Shown in pieces: positions 44,199 through 51,158 of a stretch of 64,000 nucleotides of DNA. The position numbers and the translations under genes were made by a program. The number at the start of each line of letters is the position of its first letter. Positions within the stretch are counted from its first letter, which is position 1. This DNA comes from Arcobacter sp. FWKO B (GTDB lineage Bacteria > Campylobacterota > Campylobacteria > Campylobacterales > Arcobacteraceae), in contig NZ_CP041403.1 of assembly GCF_014844135.1 (NCBI RefSeq), positions 682,001 to 746,000 of the forward strand, given 5' to 3'. The notes beneath the pieces are model-generated. The model worked only from the letters and a program-made list of their open reading frames with translations, had not been told where the DNA came from and made no database searches.

Positions 44199-44873
44199 AT
44201 GGGTAGTATTAGAGATTTAAATATTTTAAAATGGTTTAATATTTTATATATTGAAGATGATGTTGATTTACTTACACATACAAAAGATGTATTAGAGGAT
44301 TTTGTTCACAATATTTACACAGCTACAAATTCAAAAGAAGCATTGCAAATATTACAAACTCATAAAGTTGATGCTATTATATCAGATATTTTACTTGAAC
44401 ATGAAAATGGAATTGAGTTTTTGACTTTTTTAAAAAATGAAAAAAATATTTGCATCCCTACAATACTAACAACCGCTCACACAGATACACAATACCTTCT
44501 TGATGCAATAAAACTAAAAGTAGAAAGCTATATAGTAAAACCTATCAATATAAAAGAACTTCTAAATACTTTACACGATATTTTATTGCCTATTATTCAA
44601 CAAAAAGAAATCAAAAAAACAAACAATATCATTAAAATGATTTCAGTAGTTACAGACAACAAACAAGTAGATGTTATCAAACATATTATAAATAATCTTG
44701 ATGAAAATGAATGTTTTACCGCTTCATATAGTGAGATAATGGATATAATAAATATATCCAAACCTACACTTATAAAGCTATTTAAAGAACTTTTAGAAAA
44801 AGAGATACTTGTAAAAATAAACTATAAAACTTATAAATTCAATGAAATAGCACTTTTGGGGGTTGCGGTATAA
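44199..44873 (+). CDS. Response regulator with atypical winged-helix output domain
   Basis: N-terminal receiver: acidic pair in YIEDDVD, phosphoacceptor Asp63 in IISDILLEHENG, TTAHT and VKPINI. The C-terminal ~85 residues are not OmpR- or NarL-like; they show a small helix-turn-helix (YSEIMDIINISKPTLIKLFKELLEKEILVKI) similar to MarR/Lrp-style wings. Third gene of the sensor trio. It is a candidate for binding the TGGTAAA palindromes; not shown. Confidence 0.85.
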   Translation: MGSIRDLNILKWFNILYIEDDVDLLTHTKDVLEDFVHNIYTATNSKEALQILQTHKVDAIISDILLEHENGIEFLTFLKNEKNICIPTILTTAHTDTQYLLDAIKLKVESYIVKPINIKELLNTLHDILLPIIQQKEIKKTNNIIKMISVVTDNKQVDVIKHIINNLDENECFTASYSEIMDIINISKPTLIKLFKELLEKEILVKINYKTYKFNEIALLGVAV

Positions 44874-44881
44874 TAGTAATA

Positions 44882-45898
44882 CTATACAATTATCCCACCA
44901 CCTACAACTAAATCATTTTTATAAACAACCAAAGACTGACCAATTGCTACCCCAAATAAGGGCTCTAACAATGATACTTGTATATTGTTACTATATTTTT
45001 GAACAACTGCTTTGATTTTTTTACTTCTATATCTTGCTTTTACAAAATATTCACCACTTTCAAACTCTTCATCAAGAGAAAAATTGACAGCACTTATATG
45101 TGAAACTTGCAGTTCATCTTCTTTGCCTACAACTACAGTATTTGTTTTTGGCTCAGTATTTAACACATAATGAGGAACTTTTGCCAAAGGTATATCAAGC
45201 CCTTTTCTCTGTCCCACCGTATAATGCATATAACCTTTGTGTTTGCCTATTATTTGACCATCGCTATCTTTGATAAAACCATCTTTATTTACATTAAAAT
45301 GATTTTCCAAAATTTCTATATATGTATTTTTGACAAAACACACTTCTTGAGATTCTTTATACTCTTGAAGTTCACCAAAACAAGGCATAGATTCAAATGC
45401 TTGGGACTTTATATCACTTTTATATTTGTCACCTAGTGGAAAGATGAGTTTATCTATCACATCTTTTTGAAGTCCATACAAAAAATAGCTTTGGTCTTTT
45501 GAGCCATCAAGAGCTTCTTGTATATATCCATTTTCTATCCTTGCATAGTGTCCAGAGGCGATTTGCTCGCATCCGTATTCAAGTATCTTTTCTACTGCAT
45601 ACCCAAATTTTATTTTAGGATTACACATAGCACAAGGATTTGGGGTAAAGCCTAGTTTATAAGAATCTACAAAATAGTCATAAACTTCTTTTTTAAACAA
45701 CTCTTTAGCTTCAATTATCTCTACTTTGATATTGAGGTTTTTTGCGACTTTTTTTACATTTTTAATATTTTCTTTGTGTTTTTCCTCATCATCATGAAGC
45801 TTGAGATAAAACCCAACTACTTCATGCCCAGCTTCCTTCATCAAATATGCACTATAAGATGAATCCACTCCACCACTTAATAAAACTCCCACTTTCAT
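44882..45898 (-). CDS. mnmA: tRNA-specific 2-thiouridylase MnmA
   Basis: Thiolates U34 of Lys, Glu and Gln tRNAs using ATP and relayed sulfur. Signatures: SGGVDSSYSAYLMKEAGHEV (PP-loop), NPCAMCNPKIKFG and EVCFVKN (the two catalytic cysteines), and GQRKGLDIP. The start at MKVGVLLSGGVDSS (338 aa) fits the family; the longer frame overlaps the upstream gene. Confidence 0.95.
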   Translation of the reverse strand: MKVGVLLSGGVDSSYSAYLMKEAGHEVVGFYLKLHDDEEKHKENIKNVKKVAKNLNIKVEIIEAKELFKKEVYDYFVDSYKLGFTPNPCAMCNPKIKFGYAVEKILEYGCEQIASGHYARIENGYIQEALDGSKDQSYFLYGLQKDVIDKLIFPLGDKYKSDIKSQAFESMPCFGELQEYKESQEVCFVKNTYIEILENHFNVNKDGFIKDSDGQIIGKHKGYMHYTVGQRKGLDIPLAKVPHYVLNTEPKTNTVVVGKEDELQVSHISAVNFSLDEEFESGEYFVKARYRSKKIKAVVQKYSNNIQVSLLEPLFGVAIGQSLVVYKNDLVVGGGIIV

Positions 45899-45912
45899 AC
45901 CAAATCCTTTTT

Positions 45913-46233
45913 TTAACTTCCACAATTTGGAACTACATCACTATCACTTGCATAATATATACAAAAAGCTTCAAGATGTTGTAATATTTCACTATCAATC
46001 CCATATTTTGAAATATTCAGCTCTTCAAAAAACTTCTTTCCACTATTTGCAAACTTTTCTTTCCACTCTTGCTTTGTAAATTGTTTTGTAAATACAGCAC
46101 CGTTTATTCCAACTTGAGGAACAATCAAAAATTTATAATAAATCTGCCCTTTATATGGATCTCCTGAAAATGTCACATCACTATTTGCTATTTGTACTAT
46201 CAAAAATACAATAAACAATATCTTTTTCATCAT
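45913..46233 (-). CDS. Small periplasmic protein, cytochrome-like but without a haem motif
   Basis: Signal peptide (MKKILFIVFLIVQIANS) and about 88 mature residues. The layout (FSGDPYKGQIYYKFLIVP, then QEWKEKFANSGKKFFEEL and EILQHLEAFCIYYASDSD) resembles a small monohaem cytochrome c, but CxxCH is absent. Two cysteines remain (EAFCIYY and PNCGS). Start is ambiguous between two adjacent Met codons, and it touches the end of the upstream PLP-enzyme gene. Function unknown. Confidence 0.65.
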   Translation of the reverse strand: MMKKILFIVFLIVQIANSDVTFSGDPYKGQIYYKFLIVPQVGINGAVFTKQFTKQEWKEKFANSGKKFFEELNISKYGIDSEILQHLEAFCIYYASDSDVVPNCGS

Positions 46234-47456
46234 AAATCCTCCAATGCTTGGCTTAAATCTACTATCAAATCTTCAATATCTTCTATCCCAACACTTAGTC
46301 TCAAAGTCCCCTCTCTTAACCCAAAACTTCTTTTTTGCTCATCTGTATATTCAGAGTATATGGTATGATATGGAGCTATTATAAGGCTTTTGTTATCTTG
46401 TATATTGGTACTTCTTCTTACAAGCTCCAATTTATCCATAAATTTATACGCACTTTGTTTGTCTTCCAAATCAAATGTAAGGATAGACCCTGGAAACAAA
46501 AAATACTCTTTTGCTTCATCATAATAAGGATTTGTTTTCAAAAGTGGATAATTGACACTTTTTACTTTTGTATGGTCATTTAAAAAATATGCCACTTCTT
46601 TAGTATTATCTTTTGTTCTATCAGCTCTAAGAGCCAAAGTCTCAAGTCCTAAAGAGAGCATATAAGCATTTTGTGGGCTTAGGCATGAGCCTATATTTCT
46701 AAATGTTTGTTTTTTGAGCTTAGATATAAAGGCATTGATACCAAATTTTGTATGAAATTTTTCTAGATTTTGGAACTTACTCCAGTCATAATTGCCATTA
46801 TCAATAATAATCCCACCAACAGCTACTCCACCAGCTGAAATATATTTTGTAGCCGATAACACATCTATATCAATACCATGTTTTTTTGAATCAAAAAGAT
46901 AAAATGGTGTCATAGTAGTATCAGCAATCAAAACTAAATTATTCTCTTTTGCAATAGTACTCAACATTTTGATATTTGGTATTATAAGCTCAGGATTACT
47001 TATAGTTTCAAAAAATATCACTTTTGTTTTCTCATCTATTGCATTTTTGATTGAATCTTGACTACATATATCAACATACCTTACATCTATCCCAAAATCC
47101 ACCAATGTATTTTGGAAAAAAGACAAAGTATGACCAAAAAGCTTATTGGTTGTGATTATATTATCTCCACTTTTCAATAATGCAAAAAAAGTATTTGAAA
47201 TCGCCGCCATCCCACTAGAAGTAGCTACTACACCTTTTGATGAAGTAATAGATTTTATCTTGTTTTCTAGTTCTTCAATAGTTGGATTTGAAGCACGGCT
47301 ATAAGTATGCCCTGCTGTTTTACCAGTAAATACATCTTCAAGTTCTTGTGATGATGCATACTCAAATGCAGCATTTTGATATATTGGTGTCCTTAAAGCA
47401 CCGAAAGTATCGCTTTTTGGATACTTTGTATGTAATGCTTTTGTTGTATATTTCAT
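46230..47456 (-). CDS. Trans-sulfuration/O-acetylhomoserine sulfhydrylase-family PLP enzyme
   Basis: Second Cys/Met metabolism PLP enzyme in the window, 408 aa. Visible: TPIYQNAAFEYASSQELED, YSRASNPTIEELENK, SSGMAAISNTFFALL and the PLP lysine in VLSATKYISAGGVAVGG. It is distinct from the metY product; O-acetylhomoserine or O-succinylhomoserine sulfhydrylase is likely, cystathionine synthase/lyase possible. A near-perfect promoter lies just upstream, overlapping the divergent promoter of the flavocytochrome-like gene. Confidence 0.85.
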   Translation of the reverse strand: MKYTTKALHTKYPKSDTFGALRTPIYQNAAFEYASSQELEDVFTGKTAGHTYSRASNPTIEELENKIKSITSSKGVVATSSGMAAISNTFFALLKSGDNIITTNKLFGHTLSFFQNTLVDFGIDVRYVDICSQDSIKNAIDEKTKVIFFETISNPELIIPNIKMLSTIAKENNLVLIADTTMTPFYLFDSKKHGIDIDVLSATKYISAGGVAVGGIIIDNGNYDWSKFQNLEKFHTKFGINAFISKLKKQTFRNIGSCLSPQNAYMLSLGLETLALRADRTKDNTKEVAYFLNDHTKVKSVNYPLLKTNPYYDEAKEYFLFPGSILTFDLEDKQSAYKFMDKLELVRRSTNIQDNKSLIIAPYHTIYSEYTDEQKRSFGLREGTLRLSVGIEDIEDLIVDLSQALEDL

Positions 47457-47480
47457 ATGTTTCCTTTAATTTTTATTGAC

Positions 47481-47509
47481 ATTATAGCAAACTTGACTAT
47501 TTCTGTCAA
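47481..47509 (-). promoter_or_regulatory. Consensus sigma-70 promoter of the PLP-enzyme gene
   Basis: On the minus strand, TTGACA (47509-47504) and TATAAT (47486-47481) are 17 bp apart, about 25 bases before the start codon. It is a perfect match to both hexamers. Confidence 0.8.
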
Positions 47510-47520
47510 GATACTTGACA
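47504..47520. promoter_or_regulatory. TGTCAAG-ATA-CTTGACA palindrome between divergent promoters
   Basis: Perfect inverted repeat whose arms are the -35 boxes of both divergent promoters. A further CTTGAC at 47492 makes a second overlapping repeat with GTCAAG. A protein bound here would control both genes at once. Confidence 0.5.
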
Positions 47521-47543
47521 TTAATTTTAAAATATGTTAAGAT
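47515..47543 (+). promoter_or_regulatory. Promoter of the flavocytochrome-like gene
   Basis: TTGACA (47515-47520) and TAAGAT (47538-47543) are 17 bp apart, ending 30 bases before the ATG. Confidence 0.6.
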
Positions 47544-47573
47544 TCCACAAATACAAAAAAACTAGGAGACAAA

Positions 47574-48902
47574 ATGAATAGACGAGATCTACTCAAACTT
47601 GGTGTTTTAGGCACTACTGTTGCACTAACCAACACTTATGCAAGTACACCAAGTCAAACAACAGCACCAAGTACTAATGCTATAAACAAAGTACAAAACA
47701 AAAAAAGAGTCATCATCATAGGTGGTGGTTACGCTGGACTAACAGTTGCAAAAAATATTAGATTACATGATACTACAAGTGAGATTTTGGTGTTTGATCC
47801 AAAAAATATATTTGCATCATGCCCATATAGCAACCTTTGGTTTGGAAATGTAAAAGATACAAATTATGAACAATTAATTTTTTCACCCCTTGTAAGTGGG
47901 GCAAAATATGATTATCAAGTGATAAATGATAAAGTTGTATCCATAAACAAAGAGAAAAAAACAATCTCTACACTTGATAAAGAGTATGAATATTCTATTT
48001 TGGTAGTTGCTACTGGTATAGAGTATGATTATAGTACATATGGGCTTGATGAAACAACTGCAAAAGAGTGTGCAACTCTTTATCCAGCAAGTTATACAGG
48101 TGGATATGAGCAACTTAGTCTAAAGAAAAAAATAGAAGAGTTTAAAGGGGGTACTTTTGTAATCACTGTTCCAAAAGGAGCATACAGATGTCCGCCAGCT
48201 CCTTATGAAAGAGCAGCACTTATTGCATCATATTTCAAAGAAAAAAAACTAAATGCAAAAGTTGTGATTCTTGACCCAAGGGAAAAACCAACCACAAAAG
48301 CAAAAGGGTTTTTAGAAGCATTTAATACATTGTACAAAGATTATATAGAGTATTTGCCCACAAGCAATATCACAAATATAGATACAAAAAACAAAACTAT
48401 CACATACGATACTTTTGATATTGCATCTAAAGCTTTTGTTCAAAAGAAATTAAATTTTGATGATGCAAATATAATCCCATCAAACAAAGCTTCATCTTTG
48501 ATAACAAAAAGTGGCTTAGCAGTCAATTCACAAGGATGGGCAAGGGTAAAAACACCATCATTTCAGAGTCTAAATGATGAAAATATCTATCTTGTAGGTG
48601 ATGTTGTAGGGGAATATCCATTCCCAAAAAGTGCCCAAATGGCACATTCAAGTGGGATAATTCTTGGCGAACAAATAGCCAAAATTTTAAAAGGGCAAAA
48701 CCCACAATTTGGTTTAAAACTTCCTGGTAATATTTGTTATTCAATGGTAAGTCCAGATACTGCCATAGCAGTCACCCATCAAGCTTACCTTGAAAATGGT
48801 GAAGTAAAAGTAAAAACAGAACTATTTGAAGATGCAGACAATATTACAGCTGTTTCAACAAAAAGTTGGTATTTTGGAATAACCCAAAATATATTTGAGT
48901 AG
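47574..48902 (+). CDS. Flavocytochrome c sulfide dehydrogenase flavoprotein-like protein (FccB/SoxF type)
   Basis: Periplasmic FAD protein oxidising sulfide. A Tat signal (MNRRDLLKLGVLGTTVAL) precedes the FAD fold RVIIIGGGYAGLTVAKN. Three cysteines match FccB: Cys83 in IFASCPYSNLWF (position of the covalent FAD link), YRCPPAPYERAAL, and GNICYSMVSPDTAIAV in the C-terminal FCSD domain. Length 442 aa. No fccA-type cytochrome is adjacent, so the electron acceptor must lie elsewhere or the protein acts alone. Confidence 0.88.
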   Translation: MNRRDLLKLGVLGTTVALTNTYASTPSQTTAPSTNAINKVQNKKRVIIIGGGYAGLTVAKNIRLHDTTSEILVFDPKNIFASCPYSNLWFGNVKDTNYEQLIFSPLVSGAKYDYQVINDKVVSINKEKKTISTLDKEYEYSILVVATGIEYDYSTYGLDETTAKECATLYPASYTGGYEQLSLKKKIEEFKGGTFVITVPKGAYRCPPAPYERAALIASYFKEKKLNAKVVILDPREKPTTKAKGFLEAFNTLYKDYIEYLPTSNITNIDTKNKTITYDTFDIASKAFVQKKLNFDDANIIPSNKASSLITKSGLAVNSQGWARVKTPSFQSLNDENIYLVGDVVGEYPFPKSAQMAHSSGIILGEQIAKILKGQNPQFGLKLPGNICYSMVSPDTAIAVTHQAYLENGEVKVKTELFEDADNITAVSTKSWYFGITQNIFE

Positions 48903-48911
48903 GAGAAAAAT

Positions 48912-49088
48912 ATGTCATGCGGAATTAAAAAACCAAACAAATGGTTAAGAATTATCATAGGTGTAGCTATTATTTTGGTAGGACTTTATTTTGATAGTTA
49001 TTTTGCACTTCTTGGGCTTATCCCTATAGGATTTGCAATTACGGGATATTGCCCACTGTGTGCTATAAGAGTATCAAATAAAGATAAT
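48912..49088 (+). CDS. Small YgaP/DUF2892-like membrane protein
   Basis: 58 residues too short for many gene callers. Start ATG has AGGAG 6 bases upstream, 9 bases after the flavoprotein stop. The product has a Cys near the N-terminus (MSCGIKKPNKWLRI), two membrane helices, and ends TGYCPLCAIRVSNKR. The NxWxR start and G-x-CP-L/Y-C end match the YgaP-type DUF2892 membrane domain often paired with rhodanese or sulfur enzymes. Confidence 0.8.
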
Positions 49089-49107
49089 TAAATTTTAAGG
49101 GGATTTC

Positions 49108-49776
49108 ATGGAAGAGTATTTTGCAAGACAACACAAACTTTGGGGTGAAGATACACAAAAAAACCTAGAAAACAAATCCATTGCCATAGTAGGTTATGGA
49201 GGACTTGGCTCAAACCTTGGAATCACTCTTGGTTCTAGTGGTATTGGTAAGATTTATTTAATAGATTTTGATACAGTTAGTATCCACAATATCCATAGAC
49301 AAATAGCATTTAGACTTGATGATGTAGGCAAACCAAAAGCTTCTTTATTAGCAGAGCTTATCAAATCAAGATACGATAAAGTTGAGGTTATCCCTATTAT
49401 TGATGCATTTGATGAATATTTAGAGTTTGAAGATAAAATAGATATCATAATAGACGCCTCAGATAATCTTCCAACAAGAGCAAAAATAGAAAAATTTGCA
49501 AGAAAAACAAATATACCTTGGATATATACATCTGTTGAAGAGTGGCACGGGCAAGTTTGTTTATTTGAAAATGCCTCATTTGCAAACTCAATAGTAATAA
49601 ACGATAGAAAACCAGCAGGTATCGCACCACCTATTGTATCACTTCTTGCTGCATATGAAGCAAATATGACCCTTAGATACTTAGCAGGTCTTAGTGTAAA
49701 AACAGATGTTTTAAACTACCTCTTTTTTGATAACAACGGGCAACTTTGTATCAAAAGTTTGCAAATGCCAACCTAG
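49108..49776 (+). CDS. ThiF/MoeB/HesA-family E1-like adenylyltransferase
   Basis: Adenylates the C-terminus of a ubiquitin-like sulfur-carrier protein. ATP loop GYGGLGSNLGITLGSSGIGK, then DFDTVSIHNIHRQIAF with the conserved Arg, and IDASDNLPTRAKIEKFA with the catalytic Asp. At 222 residues it is short; the paired CxxC zinc site of MoeB/ThiF is absent (only two cysteines in all). It is the third gene of a sulfide-related operon, so it may thiolate a carrier protein using sulfur from the neighbours. Confidence 0.85.
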   Translation: MEEYFARQHKLWGEDTQKNLENKSIAIVGYGGLGSNLGITLGSSGIGKIYLIDFDTVSIHNIHRQIAFRLDDVGKPKASLLAELIKSRYDKVEVIPIIDAFDEYLEFEDKIDIIIDASDNLPTRAKIEKFARKTNIPWIYTSVEEWHGQVCLFENASFANSIVINDRKPAGIAPPIVSLLAAYEANMTLRYLAGLSVKTDVLNYLFFDNNGQLCIKSLQMPT

Positions 49777-49783
49777 TTAGTTT

Positions 49784-49820
49784 TATAAGTTCTTCTAAAA
49801 TAATTTTGGAAGAACTTATA
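49784..49820. terminator. Bidirectional hairpin terminator
   Basis: TATAAGTTCTTC and GAAGAACTTATA (12 bp) with a 13-nt loop, between the convergent ThiF-like and DUF4198 genes. Confidence 0.75.
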
Positions 49821-49828
49821 TTTAAGAC

Positions 49829-50626
49829 TTACTTCATATCTTTAGCCTGTATCCAGATAACTGCGTCTTGACTTAACTCTTTGCCTTCATACTCATCATC
49901 AGGTCCTACACCAAGTGCAGCAAATCCCCACCATCCTGATTTTGGAATACCAAATGTAAACTCACCATCTTTATTTGCTTTTATACCTATTGTTACAAAA
50001 GAATCTTGAGGTGCAGTGTATTTACCTTTGCCCATAGAGTTTTTTTTCATATCTACATCGTGGTTTAGGTATTCTACTTCAATCTCAGCATAAGGTACTG
50101 GCTCGCCATTACTTTTTACTATACCTGTAAATGTTCCGCCAGCATATATTGCATATGGTTTTGTAAGAGGTACAATTTCAGCTTTTAGCCCAAGTTCTGC
50201 GTCCCAATTTGTAGGAAGACCAGCTACATTTACTACCATTTTTGTGATTTGTTGGATATATGCATCTTCATTTTTTTCAAAATAAGGTTTTGGAGTCATT
50301 ACAAAAAGATGATCACCCATTTTTCTAGCAGCATAATCATTTTCAAACCCTTTTCCACTGTTTGTATTACCTTTGAAAGTAATAGGTTTCAAATCTTTCA
50401 TAAGGTCTGTTTTTTCTTCTTTATGTACCACATAAAACTCTTCAATACCAGCCATATCCATAGTATGTTCATCAGCAAAAGGGTGATTGAATACATGTTT
50501 AAGTGTAATCTTCCCACCTTTTTCCAAAGCACTCTCAGGCGTATACAACATTTGGAAATGTGCCATAGCACTACTTGCAGCCAAACCAAAAGCTACTACT
50601 GAACTTAATATTATCTTTTTTGTCAT
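49829..50626 (-). CDS. DUF4198 periplasmic protein, probable metal-uptake accessory
   Basis: Signal peptide (MTKKIILSSVVAFGLAASSAMA) leaves a mature N-terminus beginning with His (HFQMLYTPESAL), a feature of DUF4198 proteins near nickel, cobalt or iron transporters. Histidines HVFNHPFADEHT follow. The C-terminal half is a carboxypeptidase-regulatory-like beta-sandwich (YAGGTFTGIVKSNGEPVPYAEIEVE). Length 265 aa. As the last gene of the Fur-box-preceded feo cluster it probably helps iron reach FeoB; metal is not proven. Confidence 0.82.
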   Translation of the reverse strand: MTKKIILSSVVAFGLAASSAMAHFQMLYTPESALEKGGKITLKHVFNHPFADEHTMDMAGIEEFYVVHKEEKTDLMKDLKPITFKGNTNSGKGFENDYAARKMGDHLFVMTPKPYFEKNEDAYIQQITKMVVNVAGLPTNWDAELGLKAEIVPLTKPYAIYAGGTFTGIVKSNGEPVPYAEIEVEYLNHDVDMKKNSMGKGKYTAPQDSFVTIGIKANKDGEFTFGIPKSGWWGFAALGVGPDDEYEGKELSQDAVIWIQAKDMK

Positions 50627-50648
50627 CTTGTTTTTCTCCTTTTTTATT

Positions 50649-50729
50649 GGAACCCCAGTCTCTGACTGGGCTTGTCTTGATAATCACCAGTCTTGTGCTT
50701 GCACTCTCTGTGAGAAAGACTGGCGTTCC
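50649..50729. repeat. BIME-like inverted pair of REP palindromes
   Basis: Starts GGAACCCCAGTCTCTGACTG and ends GACTGGCGTTCC; the first 29 bases are nearly the same as those of the element at 9903. The right palindrome is interrupted by about 20 extra bases. It lies between the DUF4198 gene and the 99-residue gene. Confidence 0.75.
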
Positions 50730-50756
50730 ATCTACCATCTACCATCTACCATCTAC
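50729..50756. repeat. Perfect heptanucleotide array (CATCTAC x4)
   Basis: Four exact tandem copies, directly adjoining the BIME-like element. Confidence 0.85.
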
Positions 50757-50765
50757 AACCTAAAA

Positions 50766-51065
50766 TCACTCAACTATATTCTTACTACTCACATACACCC
50801 TATGCCCCTCACCTGCATCAAGTACAGCACTATAGTCACCACTTGGCTTTTTGAAAGTAAATTCACTATCAGCGTCAAATTTACCCTCAATTATAGCCTT
50901 ACCGTTTTGTTCAACTTTAAAAGTAGTACCACTTGCACTACTTCCATCGCTAAAACCACCCTCGCAAGTAACACTTCCATCACCATTGTCAAAGCATGAC
51001 ATCAAAGCAGTATGCCCAAATGCAAAACTGCTAGCTATAAATAAACCTAATATTGTTTTTTTCAT
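50766..51065 (-). CDS. Small periplasmic protein, probable metal-uptake accessory
   Basis: 99 residues with a signal peptide (MKKTILGLFIASSFAFG) and a mature N-terminus HTALMSCFDNGDGSVTCEGG. The rest is a small beta-sandwich (KVEQNGKAIIEGKFDADSEF) like the NikL/carboxypeptidase-regulatory type. An exposed N-terminal His plus two Cys suggests metal binding. It lies between feoB and the DUF4198 gene on the same strand. Confidence 0.75.
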   Translation of the reverse strand: MKKTILGLFIASSFAFGHTALMSCFDNGDGSVTCEGGFSDGSSASGTTFKVEQNGKAIIEGKFDADSEFTFKKPSGDYSAVLDAGEGHRVYVSSKNIVE

Positions 51066-51075
51066 TTTTTCTCCT

Positions 51076-51158
51076 TATTTTTAGTATATTGGTATATTAG
51101 TAATTAGTGTATTAGTAAAGCCATCTCTTACCAATGACCAATAACTAATTACTATTGT
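51076..51158. repeat. Degenerate inverted heptanucleotide arrays at the feoB 3' end
   Basis: 7-8-base units ending TTAG (51080-51116) face units of the pattern CNANTNN (CCAATGA, CCAATAA, CTAATTA, CTATTGT at 51131-51158), which run over the feoB stop codon. Confidence 0.55.

Noticed and set aside
45913-46233. Calling this small protein a cytochrome c.
   Set aside because: No CxxCH haem-binding motif is present.
50729-50756. Tandem CATCTAC repeats as a CRISPR array.
   Set aside because: Units are 7 bases with no spacers and no cas genes; a simple heptamer array.
50487-50999. Plus-strand 170-residue open frame across the DUF4198 and 99-residue genes.
   Set aside because: It runs antisense through two signal-peptide genes and the repeat region; translation is low-complexity.
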